DNA of 64,000 nucleotides, from positions 620,001-684,000 of the forward strand of contig CP137867.1 of the NCBI GenBank assembly GCA_034406715.1, read 5' to 3'. The translations under genes and the position numbers were made by a program. Below are positions 10,416-21,317 of this stretch, in pieces. The stretch comes from Rhodotorula mucilaginosa (Eukaryota; Basidiomycota; Microbotryomycetes; Sporidiobolales; Sporidiobolaceae). Below the pieces are notes generated by a model. It had not been told where the DNA came from and made no database searches. It worked only from the letters and a program-made list of their open reading frames with translations. Every line of letters starts with the position of its first letter. Position 1 is the first letter of the stretch.

Positions 10416-11974
10416 ATGGGGACGAGTACGAGCAAATCGCATGAGACGCAGCGCTTGCTCGGCAGCGGCGACGACAGCGACGCAAGGTCCGCCGCCGGTT
10501 CGGTCCCTCCTCCTTCAGCTGATTACGGCACCACTTCGCCTCCTCGATCGGCATCACCACCTGTGACGCGCAAGACTTCCAGCGCCAGCCGTCGAGATCT
10601 TGGACCTACATGGCGCTCTGAGCTGTCAGAAGAGGAGGAAGAAGACGACGATGACGACGGCACCAACTCCGAGAGTCTCACGAGCGAAACCGTCCCTACC
10701 CCTTCGGAACGTCGCCGGACCGTCCTCCGCTTCATCTTGCTCTGGTCCTCAATCAGCGCTGTGACGATCTACCTTATCGTCGAAGCGTTCCGAAGAGGCG
10801 GGGGCGAGTTTGACTGGAAGGGCGCCCTGAAAAAGGCGGCGGGAGGGGGAATCGCCGGTGCCATGGCCATGGTCATACAGGTCTTGACCTTGATGCCGCT
10901 GCGTACCATCATGAAGTGCGTCTCCTCCGCTTCGTGTGGCTTGCTTTCCTCCTCCGCGGGTCGCAGCTCCTGACTCCTCAACTCCCTGTGGCTCGATCAC
11001 AGCTACCAATATCGACACGGCAAGACTACGACTGAAGCGAGCAAGACTCTGTATGCCGAAGGTGGACTGCCCCGTTTCTGGGCCGGTCTGCCCGCCGCTC
11101 TCGTTCAAGGACCCGTCGGTGCGTGAATCAAATACTGGCTGCGGGCCGTGGCACCGTTAGTTGTAGCACACTTCACTGACCGGACGACGATGACACGGCA
11201 GCCCGCTTTGGTGACACGGCCTCTCAAGCTGGCATCTTTGCCTTGCTCGCATCGAACCCGTTCCTGTCGCGGCTACCGAGTCCGCTCAAGACCGTGTTTG
11301 CTTCGCTCGTCGGAGCATTGTTCCGGATGGTGTTGATGCCCATCGACGCACTCAAGACGACCATGCAGACGGACGGGACTCGACCCGCCCTGCGGATCCT
11401 CGGCGCGCGCGTGAAAAAGTACGGACCGGCGACGCTCTGGGCGGGCGCGTTCGCCACCGCCGCGGCCAACTTTGTCGGCTCGTGGCCGTGGTTCGCGACG
11501 TACAACGTCCTGAGCGCCAACTTGCCGATGCCGCAAGACGGCCACGTCTGGGCAAAGCTGGCCAGGCAGGCGTTCATCGGGTTTGTTGCGAGCGTCGTGA
11601 GCGATACGTGCAGCAACTCGCTTCGCGTCATCAAGACGTACCGGCAAGTGCACTCCAAGAAAGTCAGCTATCGTGAGTCTGCAGATGTCTCTCCAAACTT
11701 CTCAAGAGGGCTTGGTGAGCTGATGCAGTCCTCGCCGGAGACAGGTCACGCCGCCCAGGTCATCCTCCGCAGCGAAGGCGCCAAAGGGCTGTTCGGGCGC
11801 GGACTCAAGACGCGCTACCTCGCCAACGGACTGCAAGGGTTGCTGTTCAGCGTCCTGTGGAAGGCGTTTGCCGATCTGTTGGACAAGCGGTGGAGTGGCG
11901 GCGGGGGAGGCGACGGCGGTGACGGTGGCGACGATGAGCGCCAACACGGCAAACATGGCTCGAAGCGAGACTGA
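10416..11974 (+). CDS. SLC25-fold carrier with N-myristoylation and acidic dileucine signals
   Basis: Reconstructed from four exons (introns about 10916-11003, 11119-11202 and 11673-11747). The N-terminus MGTSTSKSHETQRLLG carries an N-myristoylation pattern (Gly2, Ser6, Lys7) and an acidic dileucine (E-T-Q-R-L-L) of the AP-3/vacuole type. A 60-residue acidic Ser-rich tail, an extra hydrophobic helix (FILLWSSISAVTIYLIVEAF) and a three-repeat carrier core follow. Repeat 2 has the canonical MPIDALKTTMQ (about 11335-11365) and GPATLWAG. Repeats 1 and 3 have decayed signatures (LMPLRTIMNYQ, SNSLRVIKTYRQ). WAGLPAALVQGPVARFGD and GLKTRYLANG are carrier-like even-helix segments. No mitochondrial presequence. 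The C-terminus is Gly/Asp-rich. The substrate cannot be read from sequence; a vacuolar or other endomembrane location is inferred from the signals. Confidence 0.8.
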
Positions 11975-12185
11975 AAATGTAGCAAAGGGCTCTTCTATTT
12001 GTATCTTTATATCACTATGCTCCTCCGGACCATCTTGCCTGTATGCGCGCGGGAATTGACGCTCATTGTAATGAGGGGATAAGAAACCTCTTGTCCCGGA
12101 TGAAAGGGCACGGATTTCCCCGCCTCCGGAAGATCGTAAGGCAGGTAGCCGACCGTCACCGTTGCCGCGAATTCTGCTCTGGACT

Positions 12186-14251
12186 ATGCTCCCTCGCGCC
12201 CGCAGTGCCATCTCGTGCGCAGGTCGCCGTCCGATGCCCGCCTCGTCCGCTGCCTCGGCTGCCTCGCTCCGGACTGCCATGCTCGCGAACCACTTGTCGT
12301 CGTCGACCGCGCAGCCTGCCAGCGCTGTCAAGGCGCCGACTTCCGCCTCGTCCGACGCGAACCCGGTATGTGTCTCTCTCTTCCCGCCGCATGCCCGTGT
12401 GCCCTCTTCTCTGCATATGAGAAGAGCCCTGACCGAAACGAACCGACCCGACGGCAGCCCGTCGTGACGTTCGAAGCTGTTCATGCGCTCCGGAGAATTA
12501 CACTCAACCGCCCAAAGGCGCTCAACTCGCTCAACGACGAGATGGTCGACCTCATCCAGCCCCAACTCGAGGTGCGCACTCCGAATCTCCGCCTCGACGA
12601 AAGAAAGTCCGGAGTTGTCCTGACGAACGGGTTGCCGTGCATCTCGCCTTTTGCAACGGCTCTATGCAGAACTTTGAGGCGAGCGACTTGGCCAACGTCA
12701 TCCTCATCAAGGGAAACGGGAAGCACTTTTGCGCGGGAGGAGATGTCGTCTGTACGTCCGGGTTTTGCAAAGGGGCATCGTTTGTTGACACACACTGATC
12801 TCGGGAATTTTTACTGCTACAGCCATCACCAAGGGACTGAACGACCCCAAGACATGGCGAAACGGGAGTGACTTTTTCGCAAAGGAGTACCGGATGGTTT
12901 GTCTTTGTCGTCCTTCTTGCGGCTCCGGACGTCGGCGGCTAGCTGACGCTACCTCGAGCACACAGAACCAGCTCCTTGCGACCACTCCGAAACCGGTGGT
13001 GGCGTTCATGACTGGCGTGACTTGTACGTCCCGGTCGGACCAGATCCACGACTTGAGCTGACACCGAGCGAACGTACAGTCGGCGGCGGCGTCGGTATTA
13101 CGGGTCACGGCGCATTCCGAGTAGCGACAGAGACCACGCAGATTGCCATGCCCGAGGTCGGTCAGAGCAGCCTCGTTGGCAGTTCGAGACCGAAAAACTG
13201 ACTTGACACCCGGTTGCAGACCAAGATCGGTCTCTTCCCCGACGTCGGCGCCAACTTCCTGCTGGGCCGCCTCGATGGCCAACTCGGTCTGTACCTCGGC
13301 CTGACCTCGTTCCCGCTCAAGGGCGCCGCGACCTACTTTGCCGGGTTCGCCTCGCACTACGTCCCGTCCGAGCGCCTCGCCGCACTCGAGGCTCGCCTCG
13401 CCGAACTCGACGTTTCAGCCACGCACGAGACCGTCAATGCCGCGATCAACGAGTTTGCCGCCGACGCCGACGAGCTCCGACGAGGTCTCGCCGACTACCC
13501 GCTCGTCGGCCCCGTCCGCCGCGCGATTGACGCCATCTTTGCGCGCCCGACCGCCGAGGCGATCCTCGCCGACCTGGCCGCACTCGAGCAAGGCTCGTAC
13601 GACATGTCCAAGATTGTCCTCCCGCAGGACGGCGACGTCGACATGTCGGCCGTGCAAAAGTGGGCGAAAGAGACGCGCGAGGCCATCTCGCTCCGGAGTC
13701 CGACGAGCGTCAAGCTCTCGCTCAAGGCGATCCGCGAAGGCCGCAAACTCACGATCGACGAGGTCCTGCGCATGGACGCCCGCCTCGCCGCCGCGTGCTG
13801 CAACCCCGAGATCCACCCCGACTTCCTGACCGGTGTGACGGACCTCCTGATCCGCAAGATCAAGCCCGAAGACCAGCGTCCGGCCTGGAAGCCCGCCACG
13901 CTCGAAGAAGTCTCGGACAAGCACATCCAAGAGACGTTCTTTGCCCACCCGCCGCCGTTCAAGAACCCGCCAGTGCCGCAGCTCGACTTTTCGCGCAAGA
14001 ACCGCCCGGGCGCGTACGCCGCGTACAAGAACTCGCCGCACGCCAAGTGGACGCTGCCGAGCGAGCGCGAGATCGAAAAGATTGTCAAGGGCGAGGACGG
14101 CGGCAGTGACGGGTACGCGGTCACGAAGCAGGAGGTGGTCGACCGGTTGCTCCAGCGGTGGAACGGCAAGGTCGGCGTCAAGGAGAAGGTCGAGGAGGTT
14201 CTCCGACGCAAGACGATCGTCGCTGACGAGCAGACGCTCCAATGGCTCTAG
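12186..14251 (+). CDS. EHD3: 3-hydroxyisobutyryl-CoA hydrolase, mitochondrial (HIBCH/EHD3)
   Basis: Crotonase-fold enzyme of valine breakdown; fungal EHD3 is also known as mitoribosomal protein mS47. The start at 12186 gives an Arg/Ser/Ala presequence (MLPRARSAISCAGRRP). Then come VTFEAVHALRRITLNRPKAL, SLNDEM, ILIKGNGKHFCAGGDV (oxyanion segment, about 12700-12750), MTGVTFGGGVGITGHG (intron inside), MPETKIGLFPDVGANFLLGR (13160-13270, with the family Glu and Asp) and the long HIBCH-type C-terminal helical half. At least six introns lie between 12368 and 13219; the 3' exon from 13220 is uninterrupted. After the hydrolase fold there is an extension of about 110 residues (from about 13880; ETFFAHPPPFKNPP to the end). 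That is longer than in the bacterial-type enzyme and could be the ribosome-facing part. It converges on the next gene, 160 bp between stops. Confidence 0.92.
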
Positions 14252-14410
14252 ACACGATGTGCTCCCTCCGTTGAAACAAGAAGAAGTCCTTTGTTTGAAT
14301 GTAAACGCACACGAGACCGAGTTCCAAACCATGGAGTAAGCATGCAGGTATTGATTGCGACAACAGAGACTTGATCAGTGTAAACAAAACCCGAGATGGG
14401 GATAAGCAAG

Positions 14411-17400
14411 CTAGTCGTCGTCAGAGTCGGGAGGGAGGCCGCGGTCGATGCGACGTAAGCGTTTCTGCCAGCGGCGGTGGTCTTCGTCGTCCCACTCTTC
14501 GGGATCCTTCCGCTTGTACCACGGCTGTAGTCGACGGTAACGTGGGTCAGTCTCGCCGCAGCCAGTGCGAGAAAGCAGATCCATCTGCCACTTTGCGTAC
14601 CTTCTCCTCGTCCGAGTAACTCTCGTCGCCCTTCTTCTTCTTGACCTTCTTCTCCGGGAGGGCTTTCTTGGCGGGCGGGGGCGGCTTCAGGTTGGTGTGC
14701 AAAGGCGGCACGCGTTGTTTCGCGGACAAGCCCGGAGCGCGGAAAGTCGCGAGGCCTTTCTTGGCCATGATGGCGGCGAGACCTGATGCAAATGGGGCAG
14801 AGTTCGGGTCAGGGGAGGCAGGCACGGGGAAGAAGTTGTGCGAAAGGCGACTGACTGCCTGGACGGGGAGCTTTCGAAAAAGGGGTCCCGGAAGCCGAAC
14901 GAGCTCGTGCCGCTACCGGTGTGCCGTTCTCGTTACCGTTCTTGCGGATCGCGGATCCTTCATTCTCCTGGAGAGAGGGTCGAAGCAAGTCAGATCAAGC
15001 AGGATGAAGGGGGCGAAAGTGCCTGGAAAACTCGCCTTGCTCTCTGCTTCCGAATCGCTCGTAGGCGCCTTCTCCTCCTCGTCGTCCGTCGTTACTCCTT
15101 TGGCAGCCTTCTTGTCCCCCTTGGCAGTCGACGACCTCGATGCAGGCTTGAGGAGCGACTGTTCCTCGTCCCCAGCCGCAGCCTTCATCATCTGCTCGAT
15201 CCTTTCCTCCGTCGAGGCGCTGCGACCGCGCGCGCGATTCGGCGACGTGCTCAGACGAGGCCGCTTGTTGGCCGTCGGCTTGTTCGTCGACGACTTGCTC
15301 GCTGTCGAGTCGGCACGAGACGGACGGGCAGCCTTCTTGCCCTTCTTGCCGCCACGAGTCGGTTTCTCGGCACCGTCGTCGTCGTCGTCGGAGAATTCAT
15401 CGCCAGTCTTGATGGCCGAGGTCGCATCGCTCGCAGCACCTTCATCCTCTGCATCCGACGACGGGACGATCTGCTTCCGCTGCTTCGATTTGCTGCGCCG
15501 CGCCGTCGCCGCCGTAGCAGGCTCACCTCCAGTCGGAAGCTTCTTCAAAGCAGACTCGCCTGCGACGGCACTGCTGGCGCCTCCTTCGACAGCCTTCAGA
15601 GGTCCACCCGCCCCGACGCGCTCTTCTTCCCCCTCCTCCTCTTCTGAATCGTGCACGATGGAGCGTTTCTTCGAAGCCGTACGACCGGGGACTGACTGGT
15701 CTGACGCGCCGGTAGCCAAGCTGGTCGACAAGGAATCTCCCGTCGGCGGCAGAGGAGGGAGCTTGCCGTGAATCGCCGGCACAGGCGGCGGCGCGGGTGC
15801 AGCTCGTCGGATTGGCGACTCGTTGACGAAACTGGTGCCGAGCCTCTTTGGCTTGTTGCGGCTCGGGCGGCCACTCCTCGTCATCTCAGGCGAGACCGAC
15901 GAGGACGCCGGAGGGTCCTTCTTGACCGGAACGTCGTCCTTGGTGATGGTAGGCGGTCTACGGGGCTCCAATCTGCTCGGCGCAGCCCCGGCCACCTCGG
16001 CGCCTTCGGCGCCTCGCTTGCTGCCAGCCCTGACGCGCTTCTTCGCAGCAGCTTTGCCCTTCTTAGTAGCCTTTCGACCCGATCCACCATAATCGTCGTC
16101 CATCTCGTCGGCCTGCTCGATCGCGCGGAGGGCGGCCTCCTGTGCCTCCCGGGCTCCGTCTTCGTCCTCAGACACAGCCACCCGTCGGCTGTCGCTGGTG
16201 CCTCCGCGCTTCGGGGGTCCAGTACGTTTCGGCGCTGAGGATTCGGCGTCGTCACCGCCAGTCGCCGCGGCGCGACCGGTTTCATCTCCTCCGGCGGCGG
16301 CGATGCCTTCTTCTTCCGAATCTTCAACCGCGATTGGTCGCCTCCCCTTCGGCGGTCTCGCCGCGCCGCCGTGTGGCTGTTCGGCACTCTCCGACTTGTC
16401 GTTCGCACGAATCAAAAGTGGGTCTTCCGAGGCATCCGAGACCGGCATCTCTTCCTCTGGTCCGTTCTTGACCAGACGCGGAGGTGGCGAATCCCTAATG
16501 ATGGTGCTGGTCCTCGTGCGGTTCTTCTTCCTCGAGCTCGGCAAGGCATCGTCGTCGTCGTCGAGCTCCTTCGAGCTGCCGCGGACGGGCTCAGTCGTGT
16601 TGGTCTCTCTTCGTTTAGTCGACGTCGCAGTCTTCTTGGCGGCCTTTTCCCCCGGTAGCGTGTCGTAATCGGTGTCGTCGCTACTCTCAGCGTTACGTTT
16701 GTTCGAGGCTTTCGAGGTGATCGAGTCGCGTGCCCTGCCCTTGGATGACGCTCCCGACTTGGAAGCCGCCGTGGAAGTACGCCTGAATGGGTTCGGAGCG
16801 ACGACGATTTCGAGATCGAAACCCTTCAACGAGGTCTTTTTGTTCGATGCGCTAGTGGTGCGCGAAGAAGAGGACGTCGTCGTCGTCGTCTTCATGGCGA
16901 TCGGGTCCGAAGTGCGGCTCGCCTTGGACGGTTTGCTCGGACCGGGAACGGCAGAGGAAGCTGTCGGATCGACAATCGATGAGGTCGCCATGCTCGCTCG
17001 CTCGACTGGCTTTGCGGCGGGAAGCTGAGACACGTCGGACAGGATGTAACTCGATGCTGCATGGTGGGGTGCGAGCAAAGTCAGCCGAGCCGGACGGGAA
17101 CGGGCAGCCCGGAACAAATCTGTTGAGATGGTCAACTCACGCCTCGACTCCTCGTCGCTGTCACCGATGACTTCGGCAGTCTCGTCCGCCATGATCGTAT
17201 CGTTCGCAACCGGGACGTTGGTCTTGAGCGCACTTTCGAGTCCGGAAGCCTGCGCGGCGCCATTCAGAGGTGCGGCGAGCGGCGGTGGCAAGTCGGCGGC
17301 ATCATCATCGATGAGAGTACGTTTCGGCGCGCGCGCACTCGGTCGGGTCGAGCTAGACGAGAGCATCCGCGGCGTGGTCGGTCCTCGCTCGCTTGACTTT

Positions 17401-17666
17401 TGAATCGAGTCCGAGTCGCCGTTGAGGGACGACAACAGCCCTGAGCGGTCGTCGCTGCTCTTGCGCTGGGCCGACCCTGACGTAGTGGTCGTCTCTGTCG
17501 TCGTCGTGAGGAGCGTTCCACTGCCCAAGTCGCCGTACCTGGTCGCAGTCGGCGGTGGCAGAGGCACAGGCTGCGGAGTCGGTTCGAGTTGACGAGACGC
17601 AGCGAGCGCAGCCGCGAGCTGAGATTGCTCGACGCGTTCTCGTGGATTGAGTCGACTCGTGCTCAT
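14411..17666 (-). CDS. Large disordered nuclear protein with C-terminal RAD51AP1-type RAD51-binding motif
   Basis: About 950-1000 residues, almost all low complexity (Ser/Pro/Thr, acidic SDSEEE clusters, many KKR/RSK basic patches), so probably nuclear. The start at 17666 (MSTSRLNPRERVEQSQL) is the first ATG in frame. Likely introns are at 17135-17058, 15035-14968 (a GC-AG intron: AAG/GCGAGT), about 14858-14777 and about 14602-14525. The penultimate exon encodes GLATFRAPGLSAKQRVPPLH (14691-14750). Its GLS-x3-RV-x-PLH-x-N spacing is the same as in the RAD51-binding C-terminus of animal RAD51AP1 (GLSRLARVKPLHPN). A conserved-looking end WYKRKDPEEWDDEDHRRW (about 14460-14515) follows, with stop at 14411-14413. 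The upstream GACGCGTC box (17735) lies 69 bp from the ATG. A role as RAD51 mediator is inference; the disordered part is unassigned. Confidence 0.72.
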
Positions 17667-17822
17667 CCACCGTCTCTCTCTACGCTCCGCTCTGACGCGA
17701 TGGAGCAAAACAACAAAGTCGAAGGGCGAGACCCGACGCGTCGTTCCCCTTTTCAGCGCACGTGACCCGGCAATTTCTCTATAGGGCGTCTATAGCACGC
17801 GCAGGTGTGCAGTCTGAATGTC
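17667..17822. promoter_or_regulatory. Promoter of the RAD51AP1-like gene with MluI cell-cycle box
   Basis: 156 bp between the stop of the SET gene and the ATG of the RAD51AP1-like gene, both on the minus strand. GACGCGTC lies at 17735-17742, a perfect palindrome 69 bp upstream of the ATG. This is one of four such boxes next to genome-maintenance genes in the window. Confidence 0.5.
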
Positions 17823-19883
17823 CTACGATGTTGTTAAAGGAACTGCCAGTACCGCACGGGCAATCCGCTCCTCCTCTGTCCACACGGTTCGCACCATCCG
17901 TAAACTCGCCAGCAAGTCCTCCTCCTCCTCCTCCTCGTCCCCGCTGCTCTCCTTGAACTCCTTCTCCCACTGCTGCAGCAGCTCGTCACATCGCCCAGCC
18001 CCTCGCTCAGCTTCACGCGCGACCGCCTCGGCAATCGCGCGCCAACTCGCGCGCACTTTCGTCTCGTTCGAGGGCGAGATCGTCTCGGCCGCTCCGGACA
18101 CGACGTGGTACCACGGTGCGAGCGCCGACGCCGAGAGACTCGCAGTCGAACCGGCAGCGAGGCGGTGATGCAGGAGGCGGAGCGAGACGAGCACGCGCCA
18201 GGACGGCGAAGGCGGTGGCGTTGCCTGGAGAGTCATGTCGCTGCGATCGAAACCCTCGAGGTGTCAGAACATTCCTCTGCTTCGAAAAGAAACCCGCGCG
18301 GGGACTCACCCCCAGTAGCCCTCATCTTTCAGAACGCCCATCTTGAGCTCGCCCTCGTCGCCCTGCGCCTCAAACAACGCCTCGACGAACCGGTCCACCT
18401 CGACCGCGTTGTACAAGTTCTCCTCACCAACGACGAACCCATACTCGGCGAGGAGGAACGCGTCTTCGTGCGACCCGTACTGGAACGACAACTCGTCGCC
18501 GTCGTGCAAGGCCGGATCGGGCGAGTTGGCCGCCGGAGCGCAGAACGTCAGACTCGACAGCCGCGGGTCGGGTTTCGTGGTCCGGCCGGGGCTGTGGTTG
18601 ATCATGTCGATGACGGGGCACAGCGTGAGGTTGTTTTCGCGCTTGCCGTCAATGTCGAAATAGATGCAACGCGTGTTGACTGCGCCGCGGCAAATCAATC
18701 CTCGAAATCAGCTGAACTGGATTGCGAGCGGACGCAACAACTGCCGATCAGACAGATGTTCCTTGCGACGCACCATTCTCCCATCCCAACACAAAATCAA
18801 AAAAGGTCAAATCCCCGTCGACGGTGTTCCCTTCGTCGGCCTACGAGAGACAAGCATTGTCAGTTGAGAGTGCCGCGCTGAGCGAGACTCGCCTCGACTC
18901 TCACCCAGAGTTTGCGAACCGCATGCCAATCTGCCGCGAACCGCTTCTCGACCTCGTCCGCTTTCCGCCTCGCAGCAGCCGGCATCCGTTCGAGCAATTG
19001 CTCGTACCTCCTCCTCCTCCTCCGCTGCTGCTGCATCCGCTTCTGTCCGCCCTCGTCTTTCGCTCGCAGTGCGGCGAGGGACGCGTCCGAGACGGGGATC
19101 GCAAAATCGGCTTGGAGCGTCGCGGCCGATTTGGAGGAGAGGGACCACGTGAGGGGCATGGTCGGGAACGCGCGCGGCAGCGAGGCGAGGAACGGCCAGA
19201 ACTTGTCCTGCGGAGTCGTGGCGCGCTGCTTCGTTGCCGTCTTCGGCTTCGTCTTCGTTTTCAGCGGCGAGGCATCGTCCGCCGCCGTGGTCTCGTCGCC
19301 GAAGGACGCCTTGGTCATTGCTCCTCGGGAGACGTTTCTCGCCAACGGCGGTTTAACCGCAGCAGCAGCAGCAGCAGCAGCGTCTCCCTCCAAGTGCCGC
19401 CGGAACTGGAGCGCAACGTGTAGCGAGATCCATTGTGCAGCGTTCAAGACCGCGAACGAGGCAGGGTATAATGGGCGGAGGGTTCGGAGGTTGAGCAGGG
19501 CGGCGTTTGGTATCGAGATCAGGACGGAGCCGGGCTGTGCGGGCAGCGGTCGAGGTTTGGATGAGTTTCTTCCTGCGTGTAGAGCAATATGGTCCCTTCT
19601 CCCATTTCCAAGTGCACTCACTCGCTGTTGACCGCGAGCGACGAGACCTCGTCCGGCTATTTCAACGTCGTTTCTCAGCGAACGAGTCCCGCTCAGTCAT
19701 GAAGAGTCGCGGAGCCAGGGAGCGTGTCGCACCTTGATTGTGGATCAGGCGCACTTTCTCCTCGACTCCCGTGCCCCCGGGGAAGCGAGCGAGCCAGTCG
19801 ACGAGGTCCGTCCAGATCGGATCTTCCTCTTCAGAGTCGGCGGCGGCTGCTGCTGCTGCTGAGGAGACGGGTGCAGCAGCCAT
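17823..19883 (-). CDS. SET-domain protein lysine methyltransferase (SETD6/RKM/Rubisco-LSMT type)
   Basis: It starts MAAAPVSSAAAAAAADSEEE. The second small exon (about 19667-19620) encodes AGRGLVARGQQ, the N-SET glycine motif, and the third continues GSVLISIPNAALLNL. A long inserted region (i-SET, about 19450-18850) with Ala and Arg tracts follows. The post-insert core has TLCPVIDMINHSPG (18590-18640; the N-H cofactor motif), DGDELSFQYGSHEDAFLLAEYGFV (18420-18500) and EVDRFVEALFEAQ. The C-terminal part (18250-17823) would be the Rubis-subs-bind-like helical domain and ends with an acidic run. Such enzymes methylate ribosomal proteins or elongation factors in yeast; the substrate here is unknown. 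Introns near 19738-19668, 18870-18800 and 18680, plus one near 18310. The coding sequence contains one GACGCGTC (19080), probably by chance. Confidence 0.85.
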
Positions 19884-20295
19884 TACTGGTCAAGCTGGCA
19901 GGATAAAAGATCGTTCGGCGAAGCTGGTTCTACGCCGGCGAAACGGAGCTATCGAAGTGAAACCGCGCGAGCGGATGATAACTGGCAGAGGGAGAAGGCG
20001 GAAAAAGGGTGATGACGACCTGCAAAGTGCAAGATACGCACATATGCAGCATAGACCTTGCCCACCCACAATAAGCTCAATCAAACGGCCCCTTAACCTT
20101 TCAATCGGGCAACGCGTGGCCCTTTGCAGAGAGAATAGAATCGAAAGCAGCGATCCTCTGCGAGCAAGTCCCTCGGAGGCCACGCCGGAGCGTGACGGTG
20201 GTATCCTTTTATGCACACACTCGGACTTCTCCTACTCCTCCCCCCATGGTGCGGCGTTCGCCCTCAAAGCAAGTGTCCCTTTTTTCTCTCGGCGT
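19884..20295. other. Intergenic between MIC12-like and SET genes
   Basis: 412 bp with AT-richer stretches. It lies downstream of the MIC12-like stop and upstream of the SET gene start, so it should contain the SET promoter and the MIC12 polyadenylation site. Nothing specific recognised. Confidence 0.4.
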
Positions 20296-20985
20296 TCAGA
20301 CCCATCGCTTGCCGCTTGCTGCTGTCTCCTTCGCCGCCACCTCGGATGACGAAGGGATGGGGTCCTTTTGAGCCGCCGCCGCCGCTGCTGCATTCGCTCC
20401 AGGAGGAGTTGCGGTCCCTGCCGAGGTGAGCGTCCCGGCCGGTTCGTCTGCGCGCGAGCCGGACGATTCGACGCGAGCCGTTGATGCTGCGGTACCGAGA
20501 GTCTCGGCCGCGCCGGTGCCCGAGAGGGAGTTGCGCAGTTTGGAAAAGGTACGAGACGCGACCTGGGCCCAGTCGGTCGTTTGCGCGGCGTAGAGAGCCG
20601 AACCGACTTGTTCGTTCCACTGCGATGCGACGGGACGGGACGTGGACGAGTCAGCACACTCTAGCAGGACTACTACTGCATTCGTTGACTGACCCTGGCT
20701 TTCAGCTCTTCGGTAAAGGGGAGTCTTTGGGGGATGACGGGCTGGGCGGCCGAGTCGGTCTGGATGGCGGCGTTGGAGGGCGCGGACCGGACCAGCTCGT
20801 CCGAGAGCCTGTGCAGGTCGGACTGAAGCTTTGCGGTGGTGCGTTCGATCTCGTCCTGGTAGTACAGCGTGGCTCTGTCGTCGGCGAGATCACGGGTCAG
20901 CAAGAAGAGAGACTGTTGGAGAGTGGAGATGGACTCACCCTCCTCCGAGGGCTGCCCCGATCATGAACTTGTAGCAGAACGACAT
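20296..20985 (-). CDS. MICOS complex subunit MIC12-like protein
   Basis: Three exons: MSFCYKFMIGAALGG (about 20985-20940), then a middle exon LTRDLADDRATLYYQDEIER followed by TTAKLQSDLHRLSDELVRS (about 20900-20692), then WNEQVGSALYAAQTTDWAQV and ASRTFSKLRNSLSG, ending in an Ala/Ser-rich tail with stop at 20296-20298. The order (short N-terminal glycine-rich helix, coiled segment, W-N-E-Q then a second amphipathic W-containing helix) is that of MIC12/AIM5, an inner-membrane subunit shaping crista junctions. The total of about 175 residues exceeds yeast AIM5 because of the tail. It is a short, poorly conserved family, so the call rests mainly on the WNEQ segment and architecture. Divergent from the NTM1-like gene. 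Confidence 0.62.
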
Positions 20986-21317
20986 TGTACAACTCGCTGT
21001 GCGAAACCGACCAGCCGATCAAGCGAAGCGAGAGGGTGAACCGGGTCCAAGGTCAGCGCTGCAGCGTTCTACGTTCTCACGTCCTTCTGCTCCGTCCATT
21101 CAAACCCGCAATAGCTTGCTTGCCAAGGGCAGAGACGGCGTACAATCTGAAGCTACCTGCATCAATCCTGCGGAGCTGCTCCTCGCTCTTTCGCTGCCCT
21201 CGCCCTCGACTTCATCACCTGCAATTGCTGCAGCTCTGCCGCCGCCCTCGCACCACCGTAACCACCTGGCAAGACTGGCCGCCCATCCCAGCTACCGAAC
21301 ACCAGCGACGCAAGACT
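20986..21317. promoter_or_regulatory. Divergent promoter MIC12-like / NTM1-like
   Basis: 332 bp between start codons of two oppositely oriented genes. C/T-rich tracts are visible (about 21180-21260). No cell-cycle box or other familiar element seen. Confidence 0.4.

Noticed and set aside
11702-12565. 287-codon minus-strand frame over the carrier 3' end and HIBCH start
   Set aside because: Overlaps two plus-strand genes and shows no domain.
14641-15771. Long plus-strand open frames (up to 376 codons) at 14.6-15.8 kb
   Set aside because: They are antisense to the RAD51AP1-like exon; their Ser/Arg/Leu-rich content is what opposite-strand reading of GC-rich low-complexity coding gives, and no domain is seen.
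19080-19087. GACGCGTC inside the SET gene
   Set aside because: It lies in coding sequence and is explained by codon content; not counted as a promoter element.
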